From the NCBI GenBank assembly GCA_019828595.1, contig JAHQRK010000005.1, positions 1,116,001 through 1,180,000 on the forward strand: 64,000 nt of DNA. The letters run 5' to 3'. Within the stretch, counting starts at the first letter, position 1, and each line of letters starts with the position of its first letter. Position numbers and translations under genes: made by a program. The DNA is from Aphanomyces cochlioides. Its lineage: Eukaryota; Oomycota; Saprolegniomycetes; Saprolegniales; Verrucalvaceae. This document shows, piece by piece, positions 43,923 to 54,295 of the stretch. The notes under the pieces were generated by a model, which was given only the letters and a program-made list of their open reading frames with translations, was not told the DNA's origin and ran no database searches.

Positions 43923-44274
43923 ACTATAAGATGTTAAAGGTATATTGGGCACTTCCAATAGACCTTTAACAACGAGCCGCACTTGAGGACCATCCACCCA
44001 TTATCAGATGATGTAATTCAACTAACAACGAGAAACACCCACAATCAACATCATTAGCTAATAGACTAAACAGACCTTTCTAACAACGAGAAGCACTCTT
44101 AAACGTCAGCCTGTAGCTATTAGATGGAATACACTTCTTCACTCCAGAGCTAATAGACAGCCGAATTCACTCACTGAGAGACAACATGCGAAAACGATGC
44201 ATGAGAGAGCGACTCAAGCGAAATGCTCACCCCTCAGAGCATTTTGCATCAAAGGTATATCGGGCACTGACGCG
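43923..44274. repeat. Left TIR of element B
   Basis: Begins ACTATAAGATGTTAAAGGTA and matches the reverse complement of 62865-63216 with few mismatches. It contains three copies of AACAACGAG (43968, 44024, 44082) spaced 56-58 bp. Near both its outer and inner ends is a repeat AAAGGTATATYGGGCAC. Such sub-repeats may bind the integrase or terminal protein. Confidence 0.92.
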
Positions 44275-44331
44275 GGGCAATAGAAAATGAATTAAGATGT
44301 ATTACATGAAATTATGAAATCGCTGTCGTCA

Positions 44332-45039
44332 TCAAAGCTCATCAGAATCGGAGTCCATATCAAATTTCAGTTGGCGTATCATACGACGTGGCTTGGATTC
44401 TTCAAGTAATGGGACATCGCTGGTCGTAGAGGGACATTTCTCCTTCAGTGTGAGTGTCTCAAGATTGTCGTGGAGATCACTATCGCTTGTGTAGCTGCTT
44501 CCACTCACTGAGAATGGTGCTTGTTCGTCATCTGGTTCCAGTTCAGGAGCCGTCAGTCCTTTTCCCCATCCGGAACTTGTCAATTTCTGGGACACCAATG
44601 TGGCCACTTTTTCAATTACACCATCGGTGATCTTCGTCTTGGTTGCTCTAAATTGCCTTCTCTCAGGAGTCTTGAATGCTTTGGTTCTACCAATAGTACC
44701 ATCCGATTGAGTTCGCTTTCTCGCAGCAACACGTGTAGAACCATCCGATTGGGTTCGCTTTCTCGCAGCAACACGATCATCAAGTTCAAATCCTTCAAGC
44801 AGATGCATAAAGTAATCAAACTTCTTGGCATCAATTGCACGACGAATGAATTCAAAATGAGATCGATGAAGATAGACCCACCCTTGCGAATCAATCGTTT
44901 GTCCATAGCCATCATCAATCTTGCGACATGACTTGCATAGCACACCCTTGAAATCATCAGGAGCATTGACTTTCACCGTGCAATCGCCATTGGTGCATTT
45001 GGCGGTGGCTTTCGCAACGGTATTGGAAGTTGCGTACAT
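44332..45039 (-). CDS. Hypothetical zinc-ribbon protein, element B cargo
   Basis: An intact 235-residue frame. Residues about 15-40 hold two Cys pairs (CTNGDC and LCKSC), a likely zinc ribbon. The middle has a basic stretch with a tandem repeat of RVAARKRTQSDG, and the C-terminal third is Ser/Asp/Glu-rich, ending 'KFDMDSDSDEL'. Base composition is host-like. It lies just inside the left TIR, divergent from the nuclease gene. No family recognised; nucleic-acid binding is possible. Confidence 0.6.
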   Translation of the reverse strand: MYATSNTVAKATAKCTNGDCTVKVNAPDDFKGVLCKSCRKIDDGYGQTIDSQGWVYLHRSHFEFIRRAIDAKKFDYFMHLLEGFELDDRVAARKRTQSDGSTRVAARKRTQSDGTIGRTKAFKTPERRQFRATKTKITDGVIEKVATLVSQKLTSSGWGKGLTAPELEPDDEQAPFSVSGSSYTSDSDLHDNLETLTLKEKCPSTTSDVPLLEESKPRRMIRQLKFDMDSDSDEL

Positions 45040-45267
45040 TCGGACAAATCAAATTTGATTTTGACATCATTTATGTATCTCTTAATAACGTTATATCTTC
45101 GTTTTGCAGGGGAAGTGTGTGAGGTTTCACAGGACTTAAACCGTCAAATTTCGCTTGATTTAACTGTAAAGATATCCTCGTTCACACTTCCTTCGGAATA
45201 ACTTTCACAAATTTATCATCTTAAAATATTATATTTCGAAGGTTGACTTCATGCTTCAACTTGAGAT

Positions 45268-46314
45268 TTGAGCGCACACTCTCTTTTTCCCAGACGAAGA
45301 TGCTTGCAAACGAGCCAAAGAAGAGACACTGCAAGCCAAAGAACAGAGTCTCATCAACGCGATCATCCTTATCAACGCTCCCATCACCTGCCTCTCAAGC
45401 GGCCCCATCAATTGCTTCCCAAGGTACCCCATCAATTGCTTCTCCCTCCACTAGATGCCTCAGGTTCAAGCCAAACGAAGCAAAAAATTTATGTCGACGA
45501 TGTGGCCAGAGCGAGAACAAAGTTGAAAGAAATTATGGACGATCCGATCTCGAATGCGCCAACCGTCGACGAATATGGCGATCCAAGTTGGGAGCCAGTC
45601 GTCTTGTGTCCTTGCATTACATGGAAAGAGTTTGAGTTATGGCTTCAGCACAACGAAGGGCGCATTCGCCGTTGGGCGTTCGAGCCGCTTGAAGATGGAA
45701 CGGACAACGGACAAGTGGTCATCTACAGCCTTCCGACTGAAACTCATGAGCGAACAGCACACCGCGTCTATCGCTCAATCATGCGGCAAATCTGTCGTGT
45801 TGGAAACGACCATGACCTTGACGACAGTCTATTCTGTGGCTCTCCAACGTGCAAAATTGGAGATCTTGGCCAAGAAGCTGACTTGGCTCTTACCCCCGTC
45901 GGGTTGAGTGTTGGTGGACCTATTTTGCAATCCTCTCGTGGCTTTGCATTTCCAAATGTCGTCGTGGAAATAGCGTACAAGAACGACAGTCTGCCACGTC
46001 TTCGAGCAAAACTCGCCCGTTGGATGAGCGACGAAACCTCCGTGCAAGTTGCAATCGGCATCAAGATATTTCCCACAAGTCTGAACCGAACAGCAATCTT
46101 GCGCCTTCGTGGTCCGACTGCGCAAGTTACCCACGTGGCCTTTGGAGCTCCTAATCCAGGGCCACTGCAGATCGTATTTCCACTGGCATTGGTGTACACT
46201 GGTGTGAATCTTCCAGCGTCTTTGGCAGGCGTAGCCGATGCTGAAATCTCGATTGATTTGATTCAACTGCGAACGTGGATTGATCGATTCGTCGAGGAAG
46301 AAGAAGCAGGCTAA
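45268..46314 (+). CDS. PD-(D/E)XK nuclease-like protein (Uma2-type), element B cargo
   Basis: The 348-residue frame has a disordered N-terminus of about 70 residues; the alternative frame 45243-45635 reads a cleaner basic, Ser/Pro-rich start, so a slip near 45440 is possible. The core matches the restriction-endonuclease fold of Uma2-like proteins: 'RTAHRVYRSIMRQ' helix, 'GQEADLALTP' with the metal-binding Asp, then 'FPNVVVEIAYKND' with the Glu and Lys of the E-x-K-like site, then 'LRAKLARWM' helix. The C-terminus is acidic (DRFVEEEEAG). It could cut DNA, but whether it serves the virus, defence or host interaction is unknown. Its host-like composition suggests capture. Confidence 0.62.
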   Translation: MSAHSLFPRRRCLQTSQRRDTASQRTESHQRDHPYQRSHHLPLKRPHQLLPKVPHQLLLPPLDASGSSQTKQKIYVDDVARARTKLKEIMDDPISNAPTVDEYGDPSWEPVVLCPCITWKEFELWLQHNEGRIRRWAFEPLEDGTDNGQVVIYSLPTETHERTAHRVYRSIMRQICRVGNDHDLDDSLFCGSPTCKIGDLGQEADLALTPVGLSVGGPILQSSRGFAFPNVVVEIAYKNDSLPRLRAKLARWMSDETSVQVAIGIKIFPTSLNRTAILRLRGPTAQVTHVAFGAPNPGPLQIVFPLALVYTGVNLPASLAGVADAEISIDLIQLRTWIDRFVEEEEAG

Positions 46315-46570
46315 CGAGCAGCAGTTTCCACATAGTAATTCGACGCAATTCATTGCACTGCATGCCACATTTGGCGTCGGGAATCCGACGGTTCTCCCCG
46401 TTGAAATTGTCGGGAAACCACTTGCTGTGTCCTATTTGCATTAGAGTTGTCTCTCCACATTCACCTCCCAATCTCAGTCTGCGATTCTTGACTCGCTTCT
46501 GCTATGGCATTGCATGCTTCCAGCGATCTCTATCAGTCTAAAGGGATGACGACTGCACGTTGTTGTTTGC

Positions 46571-46780
46571 TTAGCTCTTTGACTGTCGTTGCTTTGAAAG
46601 GTTTGGTTTCACACGTGTGAAATGTCTCCTCTTTGGAATCTCGTCATAGGTGGTAGAGAGATTATCGTCCTCATCGTCCTCAAGCGTTTCATGAAGACAT
46701 GAGGTATAAATCTTTGGAGAACTTGGAAAATTGACTTGACTTGGGTTAAATATACAAATTGTCAGAATTTTGTCAGACAA
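46571..46780 (-). CDS. Possible small protein
   Basis: A 69-residue frame with an acidic centre ('TLEDDEDDNLSTTYDEI') and a basic end (KRRHFTRVKPNLSKQRQSKS). No homologue recognised and no clear upstream signal; it fills the gap between cargo and viral core. Confidence 0.3.
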   Translation of the reverse strand: MSDKILTICIFNPSQVNFPSSPKIYTSCLHETLEDDEDDNLSTTYDEIPKRRHFTRVKPNLSKQRQSKS

Positions 46781-46910
46781 GATCCCGATGCGGAAAAGTA
46801 TTAACTATGAGAGGCAATTAGAAGAGGTTCTTAGAGATTATACTATTAATTATTAGAGACCGTATGATTAATTTTCAGAGACCAACATTATCTCAAAACA
46901 AATATACAAT

Positions 46911-47198
46911 ATGGCTGATTATACTCTATCTTTTGGAAAGCATAAAGACATGACGCTTGATAGCTTACTCGATGAACATCCTAAGTATATCCCATATCTG
47001 TGTAGCGGCAAAGCCGATAAGTGGCTTCCTGCAGAAGCAAAGCGTCGCTGTATGCAATTAGTCGGAGCAGTTAAAGTCGGATTTGGCATGCACAAGGACC
47101 TTACATATGCTGAACTAAGAGACATTCACCCTGGCTACCTCAAATGGATGTCTCAGCTCGATAATAACGGTTGGATCGCTGATTTTATCATGACTTAA
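46911..47198 (+). CDS. Protein with two ExoX-C-like repeats
   Basis: A 95-residue protein starting MADYTLSFGKHKDMTLDSLL. It holds two repeats of the pattern F-G-x-H-K-D-(M/L)-T-x(8)-H-P-x-Y-(I/L)-x-(Y/W): residues 7-30 and again about 57-80 ('GFGMHKDLTYAELRDIHPGY'). This resembles the small C-terminal domain of exodeoxyribonuclease X, found alone in many large DNA viruses and probably involved in nucleic-acid binding. ATG follows a short AT-rich tract (AAATATACAAT). Intact. Confidence 0.65.
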   Translation: MADYTLSFGKHKDMTLDSLLDEHPKYIPYLCSGKADKWLPAEAKRRCMQLVGAVKVGFGMHKDLTYAELRDIHPGYLKWMSQLDNNGWIADFIMT

Positions 47199-47205
47199 AT
47201 ATAAT

Positions 47206-47412
47206 ATGGGTAATTCTATATCCCTACAGTACATTGAAAAGCAACTACGCGATGCCAAATATGAATTGAAAGAATTGAAAGAATCCAATGCGCTACTAAA
47301 AATTCAGATTCAATACCTACGAGATAAAGTTCATTATCGAACTTGTCATCTATGCTTGAAGCGCATAGAGAGAGAATTCTCTGATGACTCAAGCCTCGAG
47401 AAATCATTTTAG
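47206..47412 (+). CDS. Small coiled-coil protein with CxxC
   Basis: 68 residues starting MGNSISLQYIEKQLRDAKYE. A predicted coiled coil is followed by 'YRTCHLCLKRIEREFS', a CxxC that could bind zinc with an unseen partner. It starts 8 bp after the previous stop, so the two are probably cotranscribed. An N-terminal MGNS could be a myristoylation signal. No family recognised. Confidence 0.5.
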   Translation: MGNSISLQYIEKQLRDAKYELKELKESNALLKIQIQYLRDKVHYRTCHLCLKRIEREFSDDSSLEKSF

Positions 47413-47430
47413 GTAATAATTTTTTTTGTC

Positions 47431-47814
47431 CTACGTCTCAAAATCGCGATTATTCAGATCGATAAACTGGCCAAATAAGTCCATCCGATTATTTTGTTTG
47501 CAGTACAACGAGAGCATACACCAGATACCGCAAAATTCTCTATAAGTCGATTGATACTGTTTATGATTATATTCTTTCAAACCAAATATCATTGGCGGAG
47601 GTTCGCCCATGCTATCGAAGTACTGACCATTACTAACGCAAACCCAATGCCCAGTACCACCATCAGGCGACTGTAGTAGAATGATAAAGGTTTTATCTTT
47701 TGGCAAGTGAGCTTTGATCTCATCCAAATCTAAAATTCCATCCAAATGAATATTTAATAAGTCAGCTAATTCGATTAGCTGATGGTCAGATGTAATGCCT
47801 TTGATCAGCTCCAT
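47431..47814 (-). CDS. Adenovirus-type cysteine protease (maturation protease), element B
   Basis: An intact 127-residue frame. Catalytic His in 'GGTGHWVCV', Asp in 'QYFDSMGEPPP', Gln in 'KQYQSTYREF', and Cys in 'FCGIWCML'. Order and spacing fit the C5/Ulp1-like proteases that cut capsid precursors in adenoviruses, polintons and virophages. It is small for the family. It lies head-to-head with the capsid gene, 54 bp apart, as in element A. Confidence 0.85.
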   Translation of the reverse strand: MELIKGITSDHQLIELADLLNIHLDGILDLDEIKAHLPKDKTFIILLQSPDGGTGHWVCVSNGQYFDSMGEPPPMIFGLKEYNHKQYQSTYREFCGIWCMLSLYCKQNNRMDLFGQFIDLNNRDFET

Positions 47815-47868
47815 TAATTATTTAGCGATAATCTTATCTATGGCCTGTATATAAAATCGTAGATCATA

Positions 47869-49646
47869 ATGGCCGACTATCAATTAGCTGATCAATATCT
47901 TTATGAAAGCTCTCTTAAGAGCGAGTCATCTACTTCTGTTTCTAAGGGGAAGCGAGTTGTCTCGGTTTCCGACACAAACCAAGGCAGCTATCAATCCGGT
48001 TTAATTTCATACGATGTTGCCACTAACCTCCAAGGTGCTAAAGGACAAGGTTCTCCAGAAGATACTTATCTTACACTACCATATATCGTCTCAATGAAGA
48101 ATACAGGTGCTGGAGCATTTGGGGCCATCAATCGTTATTGCACTACGTTGAAATGTGGCGTATGGAACGTAATCGATTCTCTGAGTGTAGAGCTTAACGG
48201 TAAGGCTATCATTACAGAGTCGGACTTTAAGCTCTATTGGAATAATCTTCGCGCAATGACTGAATGGAGCACTTCTGATCTAAACAAGCATGGCTCAGAT
48301 GCCTTTATGTCTCCGGATGATTGGACATCAATGTCCTTCTCGAATGGATTGACTTCAGCATCAGGCGATGGCTTCACTAATAATTACACGAATACAGCTG
48401 CTACACTTGGATTGGTTCCAACTGAGGCATCGATCAAGGAGAATACTGGACTAATCAATCGCATTATAGCAATCCGCAGCTTACGGCCAATATCGATGCA
48501 TCTGGAAATGTTTCAGGTGGAGTCAATCCCTATGGATGGATCACTCAACGATCGGGCGTGAGTAGTAATATTGCATCGCAGAATGGTAAGGGCGCTTTTG
48601 TGGTAAATACTGCACCTGCAGCTGGCTCTGTTCTTGGTGTCTGGCACCACATGCTTAAGATTCGTCTTGTTGATCTTCACCCGATCTTCAAGGAATTGGA
48701 TCTCATTGGTAATCCTCAACTCAAGTTGAAAATTAAAGTCAATGCTGGCTATTGCGATATTGCTGTTGCTCCTCTCGTCGCTTCTCCTGCTTCAGATGGT
48801 AGTTTGTCGTTGATTAGTACGACTATGACGAGCGGCAATACTGTTCCTGTTATGCTCGCAAGTGCTGCTGCAGGCAATGCCCTTGCTGGGTGCAATACTG
48901 CTACGACAACCCTTCGTTTGGCATTTGGACCTCTTCGGAACAATATCACAACATTGGCTCAAGCTGGTCAATTCCTTCCTTTCACTACATCGCGTTTGAA
49001 TATTCCATATTACGATCTTGTTAATCCATTGCCGATTATCAGTAGTCCTATCAAGACAATTAGGTATCTTGACTGCTTTGCCCAATATTTCCGAGGCAAA
49101 GCCGGAACTGGTGCTTCTACATCTCAACAAAACGCTCCAATCAATCTCCAACTATCAGGATCGTGGAAAAATATCAAGTACGTCTGTTTGATTCCATATA
49201 GTGAAACTTCGAGTGGTCATTGGGCTAACAGCACTGCTAATAACACCGAGCAGTTCGCAAGTCCATTCGACAGTGCTCCTTGGACTTGCCAACCCGGTAG
49301 TTCGATTCGTGGGTTCCAAGTGCAAGTCGGTAATGATAATGTGTTTAGCAAGACATTGGACTACGATTTTGAAGCCTGGAATGATGAATTCCGCAAGCTC
49401 GGAGCGATCAACGGTGGATTTACTCACGAAATTAGTAATGGTTTAATTGATTTTCAGAAGTGGCAAACAGTGCAACGCATCATGGTTGCAGATTGCTCTC
49501 GCATCTCTAATAAGGATGTTCCTCAATCTGTTGTCGTAAGTGGAGTCAATGCATGCTGTCAAGGTATGAATTCTTTGGTCTTAGTTATCGATGAACGAGA
49601 GCTTAGTATTGATCGTCTCACTGGTGAGGTCCATTCATGGAATTAA
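47869..49646 (+). pseudogene. Major capsid protein (double jelly-roll), element B, one frameshift
   Basis: ATG at 47869 lies after a TATA-like TGTATATAAAATC. Frame one (to 48561) gives the N-terminal jelly roll ('CGVWNVIDSLSVELNGKAII'). A one-base slip near 48475 moves the rest to frame two, which contains 'GVWHHMLKIRLVDLHPIFKE' and the C-terminal jelly roll. It ends 'LSIDRLTGEVHSWN' at 49646. Full length would be about 590 residues, normal for polinton capsid proteins. It matches the element A protein over its whole length. The frame one end and the GTG at 48558 are artefacts of the slip. Confidence 0.88.
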
Positions 49647-49686
49647 TAAAAAATTGCTCTACTAAGTAAGAATTTTTTTATATTCC

Positions 49687-51986
49687 TCAGCTGCTTCTTT
49701 TTTGTACAGCTCGACGAGCAGGCTTAGCTTGAGAGAGTTCATCGATCTGCATCTGCTGCTCATCGACATCTCGATTAACGAGAAGCTCGAGTTGGTCGAT
49801 TCGTTCAAGTGCGCGTTTCAGAGCAGAATGAAGCAGAGGAATAGTATGGAGTAGATTAACGATCAATCGTGTATCGGAAGGTAAGCTAAGCACATCACCG
49901 TTTGTACATTCGATCACCTCTTCTGGCAATGGCTCGTCAGCTCCAGTATATCCAACAATGGCATTATATCCATGTTTGACAAGTTCTTGAGCGGCATAGC
50001 CATAATGTTCATTAGATGGGTCTGCTGTGTATGAATACCTAATTGGTTGAATCTCACGCACGAAACGATCCGCGAGATCAGTATCGATCTTGTTAATATT
50101 TCGCTTGAGACGCGTATCAGATAATACATCTATCTCGCCCGATTGGCAAAGGATTCCCCCGCTCGAGAGTATAGAGAATTGGCGATTGGAGAACCCTGAG
50201 GCACCCCCTGATCCTGAACTGTTCAAATAGCCGAAGCCGCTTGCCGTCGTTTGCCCAGCAGTCCCCTGAACATGCAATGGACATGTTGGACTCGATTTGC
50301 CGATCCCAATATAACCATTGCTCGATTTGTAGAATAAAGTCGAATTGATGTTCATATCCTTGTATTGACTGGTACTGTAATCGTACGAAAGCAATTGGCT
50401 GTACCTCCAGAAAAGCTCAAATGCATTCCTCCTGTATAAGAAGACAGACCGGTAGTATCGGCTCCGTACGCATGTACGCCCGAAATTGGAAGAACGAGAT
50501 TACCCTGCTGAGTGAGTAGCATACAATTCGTTCCCAGAATGGCTGGGGTAGAACTCGTATTCGAATAAAATGCGTGAGAACCTCCAGAAGTATAGTTGAT
50601 TGAACTGCCCGACACGCCGATCATGTAGGATGGACTAGTATTATTGGCCTGTGCGAGACAGATGATGTTATCTTGAGCTGTATTTGTCCCTAAATCCATC
50701 TTATGGGAATTTCGAGCGGTTATTCCCGATAATTGAATCTGACCATTAGCCTGAAACGTATAATAGGTATTGGTAGCTCCAGATGTATTATTGATCACGA
50801 AACTACCATTAGAGCTCGAATTGAGTAATACGTAGTTAGTTGAGTTATAGTATGCACCAATATGATAACCGACGCTCGTAATTGAAAGAGTACCTCCTGT
50901 ATTGGAAGTACCACCGATCGTACTTGTAGCTGAATTAGAACTTGTGCCTACATACAACGACTTGGCAATGGCAGCACCACCGGCAGTAGTGATCGTACCA
51001 CCATTGGTAGAACTCGATGCATCAGTAGTATTCGAAATACCAAGACCACCCGATAGGAGCAACGTACCAGTAGTATTGCTCGTAGAAGCGATGCTCGATC
51101 CGATCGAAGTAATGCCCGAAGCTTGCATCGAGAATAGGCGATTCCCACCATAAAATCCCATTTCGAGCTTGTTGCCGACGGATCCCGAGCTGTTATAGAA
51201 GAATGAGATCTCGGCTTGATTATTGTTGGTTGCAGCTTGACCAAGCGTGATGTAATTTGATCCTGAAGTAGCCAAACCCGAATTCAAGCAAGAGATCATT
51301 CGAGCAGTATCGGTAGAGGTACCTATGCATATTCCACCAGTTGAACCAGTTCCGAGAAAGCAAATGGATCCAACATATAATTTTTTTGCGATTGCAGTAC
51401 CACCCGAAATGGTACATGCGCCTCCTACAGTCGAAGAAGAAGCATCTGAAGAGCTTAGAAACGATGTATTACCATTTGAGGCCATCGTCCATAGGTAAGA
51501 GCCATTGTAGATGTACATCGAGTTGTTGAACGTCCCATTTGTGCTCCCTCGTGAGCCTAACTCGTACGTCGATACATCATTTTGAAATGCAATAGTTGAA
51601 CGTCCAGCAGAGTTCGATGATGAGATTAGTGTGATTTGTGAGGTTCCATTCACAATCGATTGACCCGCGCAGTAAATGTTCTTAGCTACCCCAAGGCCGC
51701 CAGCTGTAATGATACTGCCCGTGATCGTACTCGTTGAATCCGTAGTACTCGTATTGGTATATGTTCCAAGTTGATTGATAGTCATAGTTCCAATTGAGTT
51801 GATGCCTGTAATGTTTGAACTTGAATCAAGCACTAATGCCTTTTTAGCAGCTGCTTGACCAGGGGACACATTGCTTATGTATGAAACTCTCGGATCACTT
51901 GTCTTTAGATAATCATTGCTATTGTAATTAGCCGGATTGTATGTCGAGCTGACTAAAGATGGCTTGATACTTATGAATCCACTCAT
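49687..51986 (-). pseudogene. Fibre-like protein with S74 chaperone domain, element B, one frameshift
   Basis: Start at MSGFISIKPSLVSSTYNPAN (51986); the longer frame to 52142 overlaps the ATPase and is unlikely. The body is a Ser/Thr/Gly/Asn-rich fibre with repeats such as 'SSSTVGGACTISGGTAIAKK' and 'SSSTNGGTITTAGGAAIAKS'. A slip near 50385 leads into the C-terminal frame. That frame holds 'SGEIDVLSDTRLKRNINKID' (the S..D self-cleavage site of Peptidase S74), 'HYGYAAQELVKHGYNAIVGY' and a coiled coil. About 765 residues in all. It would be the host-recognition fibre of the virion, self-trimmed after trimer assembly, by analogy with phage fibres. Confidence 0.85.
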
Positions 51987-52002
51987 AACTCTACTATGTG
52001 AG

Positions 52003-52030
52003 AAAGTATATATATTTACAATATATACAT
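52003..52030. promoter_or_regulatory. Divergent TATA block between fibre and ATPase genes
   Basis: GTATATATATTT (52007-52018) and ATATATACAT (52021-52030) lie between the fibre start at 51986 and the ATPase start at 52050. Confidence 0.5.
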
Positions 52031-52049
52031 CTGTCGGTTTGTATAACGA

Positions 52050-52735
52050 ATGAGCTCTAATGAAATATCGAACTGGGGTGGGAAATTGCCGAAGGAGTAT
52101 CGAGGTAAGTCTCACGGTGTCAATAAGGATTTGAAGATTCAAAATCTATTTAGAGCGATCATTCTCGGGCCAAGCTATTCAGGAAAGACCAATCTGGTTA
52201 TGCACATACTTAAGCATTCTCCGCATATATACAGCCATTTGCATATCATTGCACGCAACCCTGATCAAGAGATCTACAACTACTTGCGTGACAAACTGGG
52301 CAAGTTCATTACGATTCACGATCCAGATAATCCGCCGAAGGTTGATGATATTCCAAATACTGGATCACTGCAACTGGTAATCATAGATGATTCCGCAATG
52401 ATAAGAGACTCCAGAAGCAACTACTCAGCCATTACTTTACTCGAGGTAGGCATCATTTGCTATCAACTTGTTTCCTCTCTCATAGCTATTTCGCTACTGA
52501 TAAGATGATTCGATTGAATAGCGAGTATGTATTCATTTTGAAGGCGAATAGCAAGCGGGATCTACAGATGGTGTGCAAGGACTTCAATATTCCTGGCGTG
52601 AATGAGGATAAGATGATTAAGGCATACAACCAAGCAACCGAGAGGAAGGGTCAAGCACTATTCGTCGATTCGGTTAATCAGGAGCTCAGGTACAATTTTG
52701 GCCAAAAAGTTGATTTAAATGCAATTAAAAATTAA
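52050..52735 (+). pseudogene. FtsK/HerA-type packaging ATPase, element B, one frameshift
   Basis: Starts MSSNEISNWGGKLPKEYRGK. Walker A is 'ILGPSYSGKTNLVMHIL' (about residue 39) and Walker B 'LQLVIIDDSAM' (about residue 108). A slip near 52435 shifts to the frame with 'RGRHHLLSTCFLSHSYFATD' (arginine-finger and sensor region) and a C-terminus ending at 52735. About 228 residues, the normal size for polinton/PLV A32-like ATPases. It pumps DNA into the procapsid. Confidence 0.87.
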
Positions 52736-52770
52736 TTGCAGATAGCTCTTAAGAGCTATAATAGCCTCTA

Positions 52771-52780
52771 ATATATATAC
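52771..52780 (+). promoter_or_regulatory. TATATATA block before minor capsid gene
   Basis: ATATATATAC, 4 bp before the ATG at 52785. Confidence 0.5.
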
Positions 52781-52784
52781 CATC

Positions 52785-53641
52785 ATGAGCTCAGTCATCG
52801 TACTCAACGCGACCCATATAGTTAAAAATGGTTTCAATAACACCCTTCGATATTCCTTCGGCAACTCATCGGTCAATTTCACCAACATGGAACTGGCAGT
52901 AGCTGGCATCCAGCTATACAACAGTCAATTCATTATCAACTCATCTCTGTATTCGAACAATACATTTCAGATCATCGTGCCATCTGGATCGAGTACAACG
53001 ACGATTCCATTCACTCTTAAAAATGGTCTTTTAGCTATGCTGACATCCAGAATGTCATTAGTACTACTTTAGTGTCTTCTGGAGCGTATCTGACTGATTC
53101 GAATGGCAATCAAGTAGTGTATGTATCGATTTCCGAGAACTCGACTTACTACGCCTGCCAAATCGATCTGAGTCCAATGCCTACGAGCCTTCCTTCCGGT
53201 TGGTCATTGCCTTCAAGCGGATTGTATTCGACGGGTCTCCCCACTGGAGGCTTCACATCTCAGATTGTAATTCCAAGCGCGTTCAATCTAATTGTTGGCT
53301 ATTCAGCTGGCACATATCCTGCTACTCAGCAAACGACTGCTCAATCCTTTCTGAGCAGCTTCACTCCTCAGGTAAATCCTGTATCGAGCTACTTGGTTCG
53401 ATGCAATTTGGTCAATAAATCGTACAATTGCGTTCCGGACGTCATTACATCATTCACGAGTCAAGGTACATCAAGCGGTGATCTGATCGATGTTAGGTAT
53501 CCAGAGTACTCTTGGGTATCTATCTCGGACGGCTCGAGACCATATATTGAAGTGCAAATCTCTGATCAAGCATACAACATGGTTAGATTCGAGGATCCCC
53601 AGATTCTGATCCAGTTGATAATCAGAGAGCGTAGGCCATAA
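52785..53641 (+). pseudogene. Minor capsid (penton-like) protein, element B, one frameshift
   Basis: Starts MSSVIVLNATHIVKNGFNNT. The N-terminal beta-rich part ('LRYSFGNSSVNFTNMELAVA') matches the element A protein. A slip near 53020 joins to the frame ending at 53641 ('ISDQAYNMVRFEDPQILIQL'). About 285 residues. Its place after capsid and ATPase genes and its beta-strand-rich composition fit a single jelly-roll vertex protein. Confidence 0.75.
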
Positions 53642-53652
53642 AAAAAATGTGC

Positions 53653-54273
53653 TTAGACTCGCTCAGCAACAAACTCTTGGTGCTTCTTGGTGTTTTCATG
53701 ACGTTTGAATCCATGTCCTTTGCTCCATGTTCCTCCACATTCACATGTGAATTTTTCTGATTTTTTTGCTTTAATCACTTCTATGTTCTTTTCACGAACT
53801 ACGCTCGCTGAGCACGCGCAGGAGAGATATGCCTTTGTTCTTTCTTTAATCACATCTTTATGGATTGCAGCATATGTCTTTTGTTTTGCTACAATCAGGT
53901 CTTTGTTCCTTTTGTAGTATTCCTTATTACTTCCTCGATACATTTTTTTATATTCTTTTTTTGGAATTGGATTGAAGCTGACTAATTTATTGATACAATT
54001 GAGTTTATTAATCCAAAGCGTCTCATATACCTTCAAATGCTGCTTATCAATAACTTGGTACTCTTTGATTGCCATGATTTTGAAGTTTTCAATCCCATAT
54101 TCACGCATGTGAGGATAGATAGAACAATTCGCAGTAGTATTGCTATCAGTCTTACATTGATACTTATGCATCTGCCAACGCTTTGATAATCTATCCATCG
54201 TCATGCCAACATAGCATAAATCAGACTGAGCATGTATAATTTTGTAAATGATCCCAGTTTTGAAGTCAGTCAT
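53653..54273 (-). CDS. GIY-YIG endonuclease with C-terminal zinc finger
   Basis: An intact 206-residue protein. The GIY-YIG core is at residues about 7-95: 'GIIYKIIHAQSDLCYVGMT' (GIY and YVG elements), 'RWQMHKYQ' (catalytic Arg region) and 'YETLWINKLNCINK' (Glu). A Lys/Tyr-rich linker follows. The C-terminal finger 'FTCECGGTWSKGHGFKRHEN' with TKKH resembles those of virus-encoded mobile nucleases. It probably nicks or cuts DNA, as a homing-type or recombination nuclease. A TATATATATAT block lies 23 bp upstream (54296-54306). Fragments of a homologue may exist in element A (24664 and 27221). Confidence 0.85.
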   Translation of the reverse strand: MTDFKTGIIYKIIHAQSDLCYVGMTMDRLSKRWQMHKYQCKTDSNTTANCSIYPHMREYGIENFKIMAIKEYQVIDKQHLKVYETLWINKLNCINKLVSFNPIPKKEYKKMYRGSNKEYYKRNKDLIVAKQKTYAAIHKDVIKERTKAYLSCACSASVVREKNIEVIKAKKSEKFTCECGGTWSKGHGFKRHENTKKHQEFVAERV

Positions 54274-54295
54274 GGTGTATGATATGTGTAGAGGC

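Noticed and set aside
43635..43997. 120-residue frame starting inside the element B TIR
   Set aside because: Wrong phase relative to the fingers; the true frame runs 43922-43582.
52030..52142. N-terminal extension of the fibre frame
   Set aside because: It overlaps the ATPase start; MSGF at 51986 matches virion-protein style and sits behind a TATA block.
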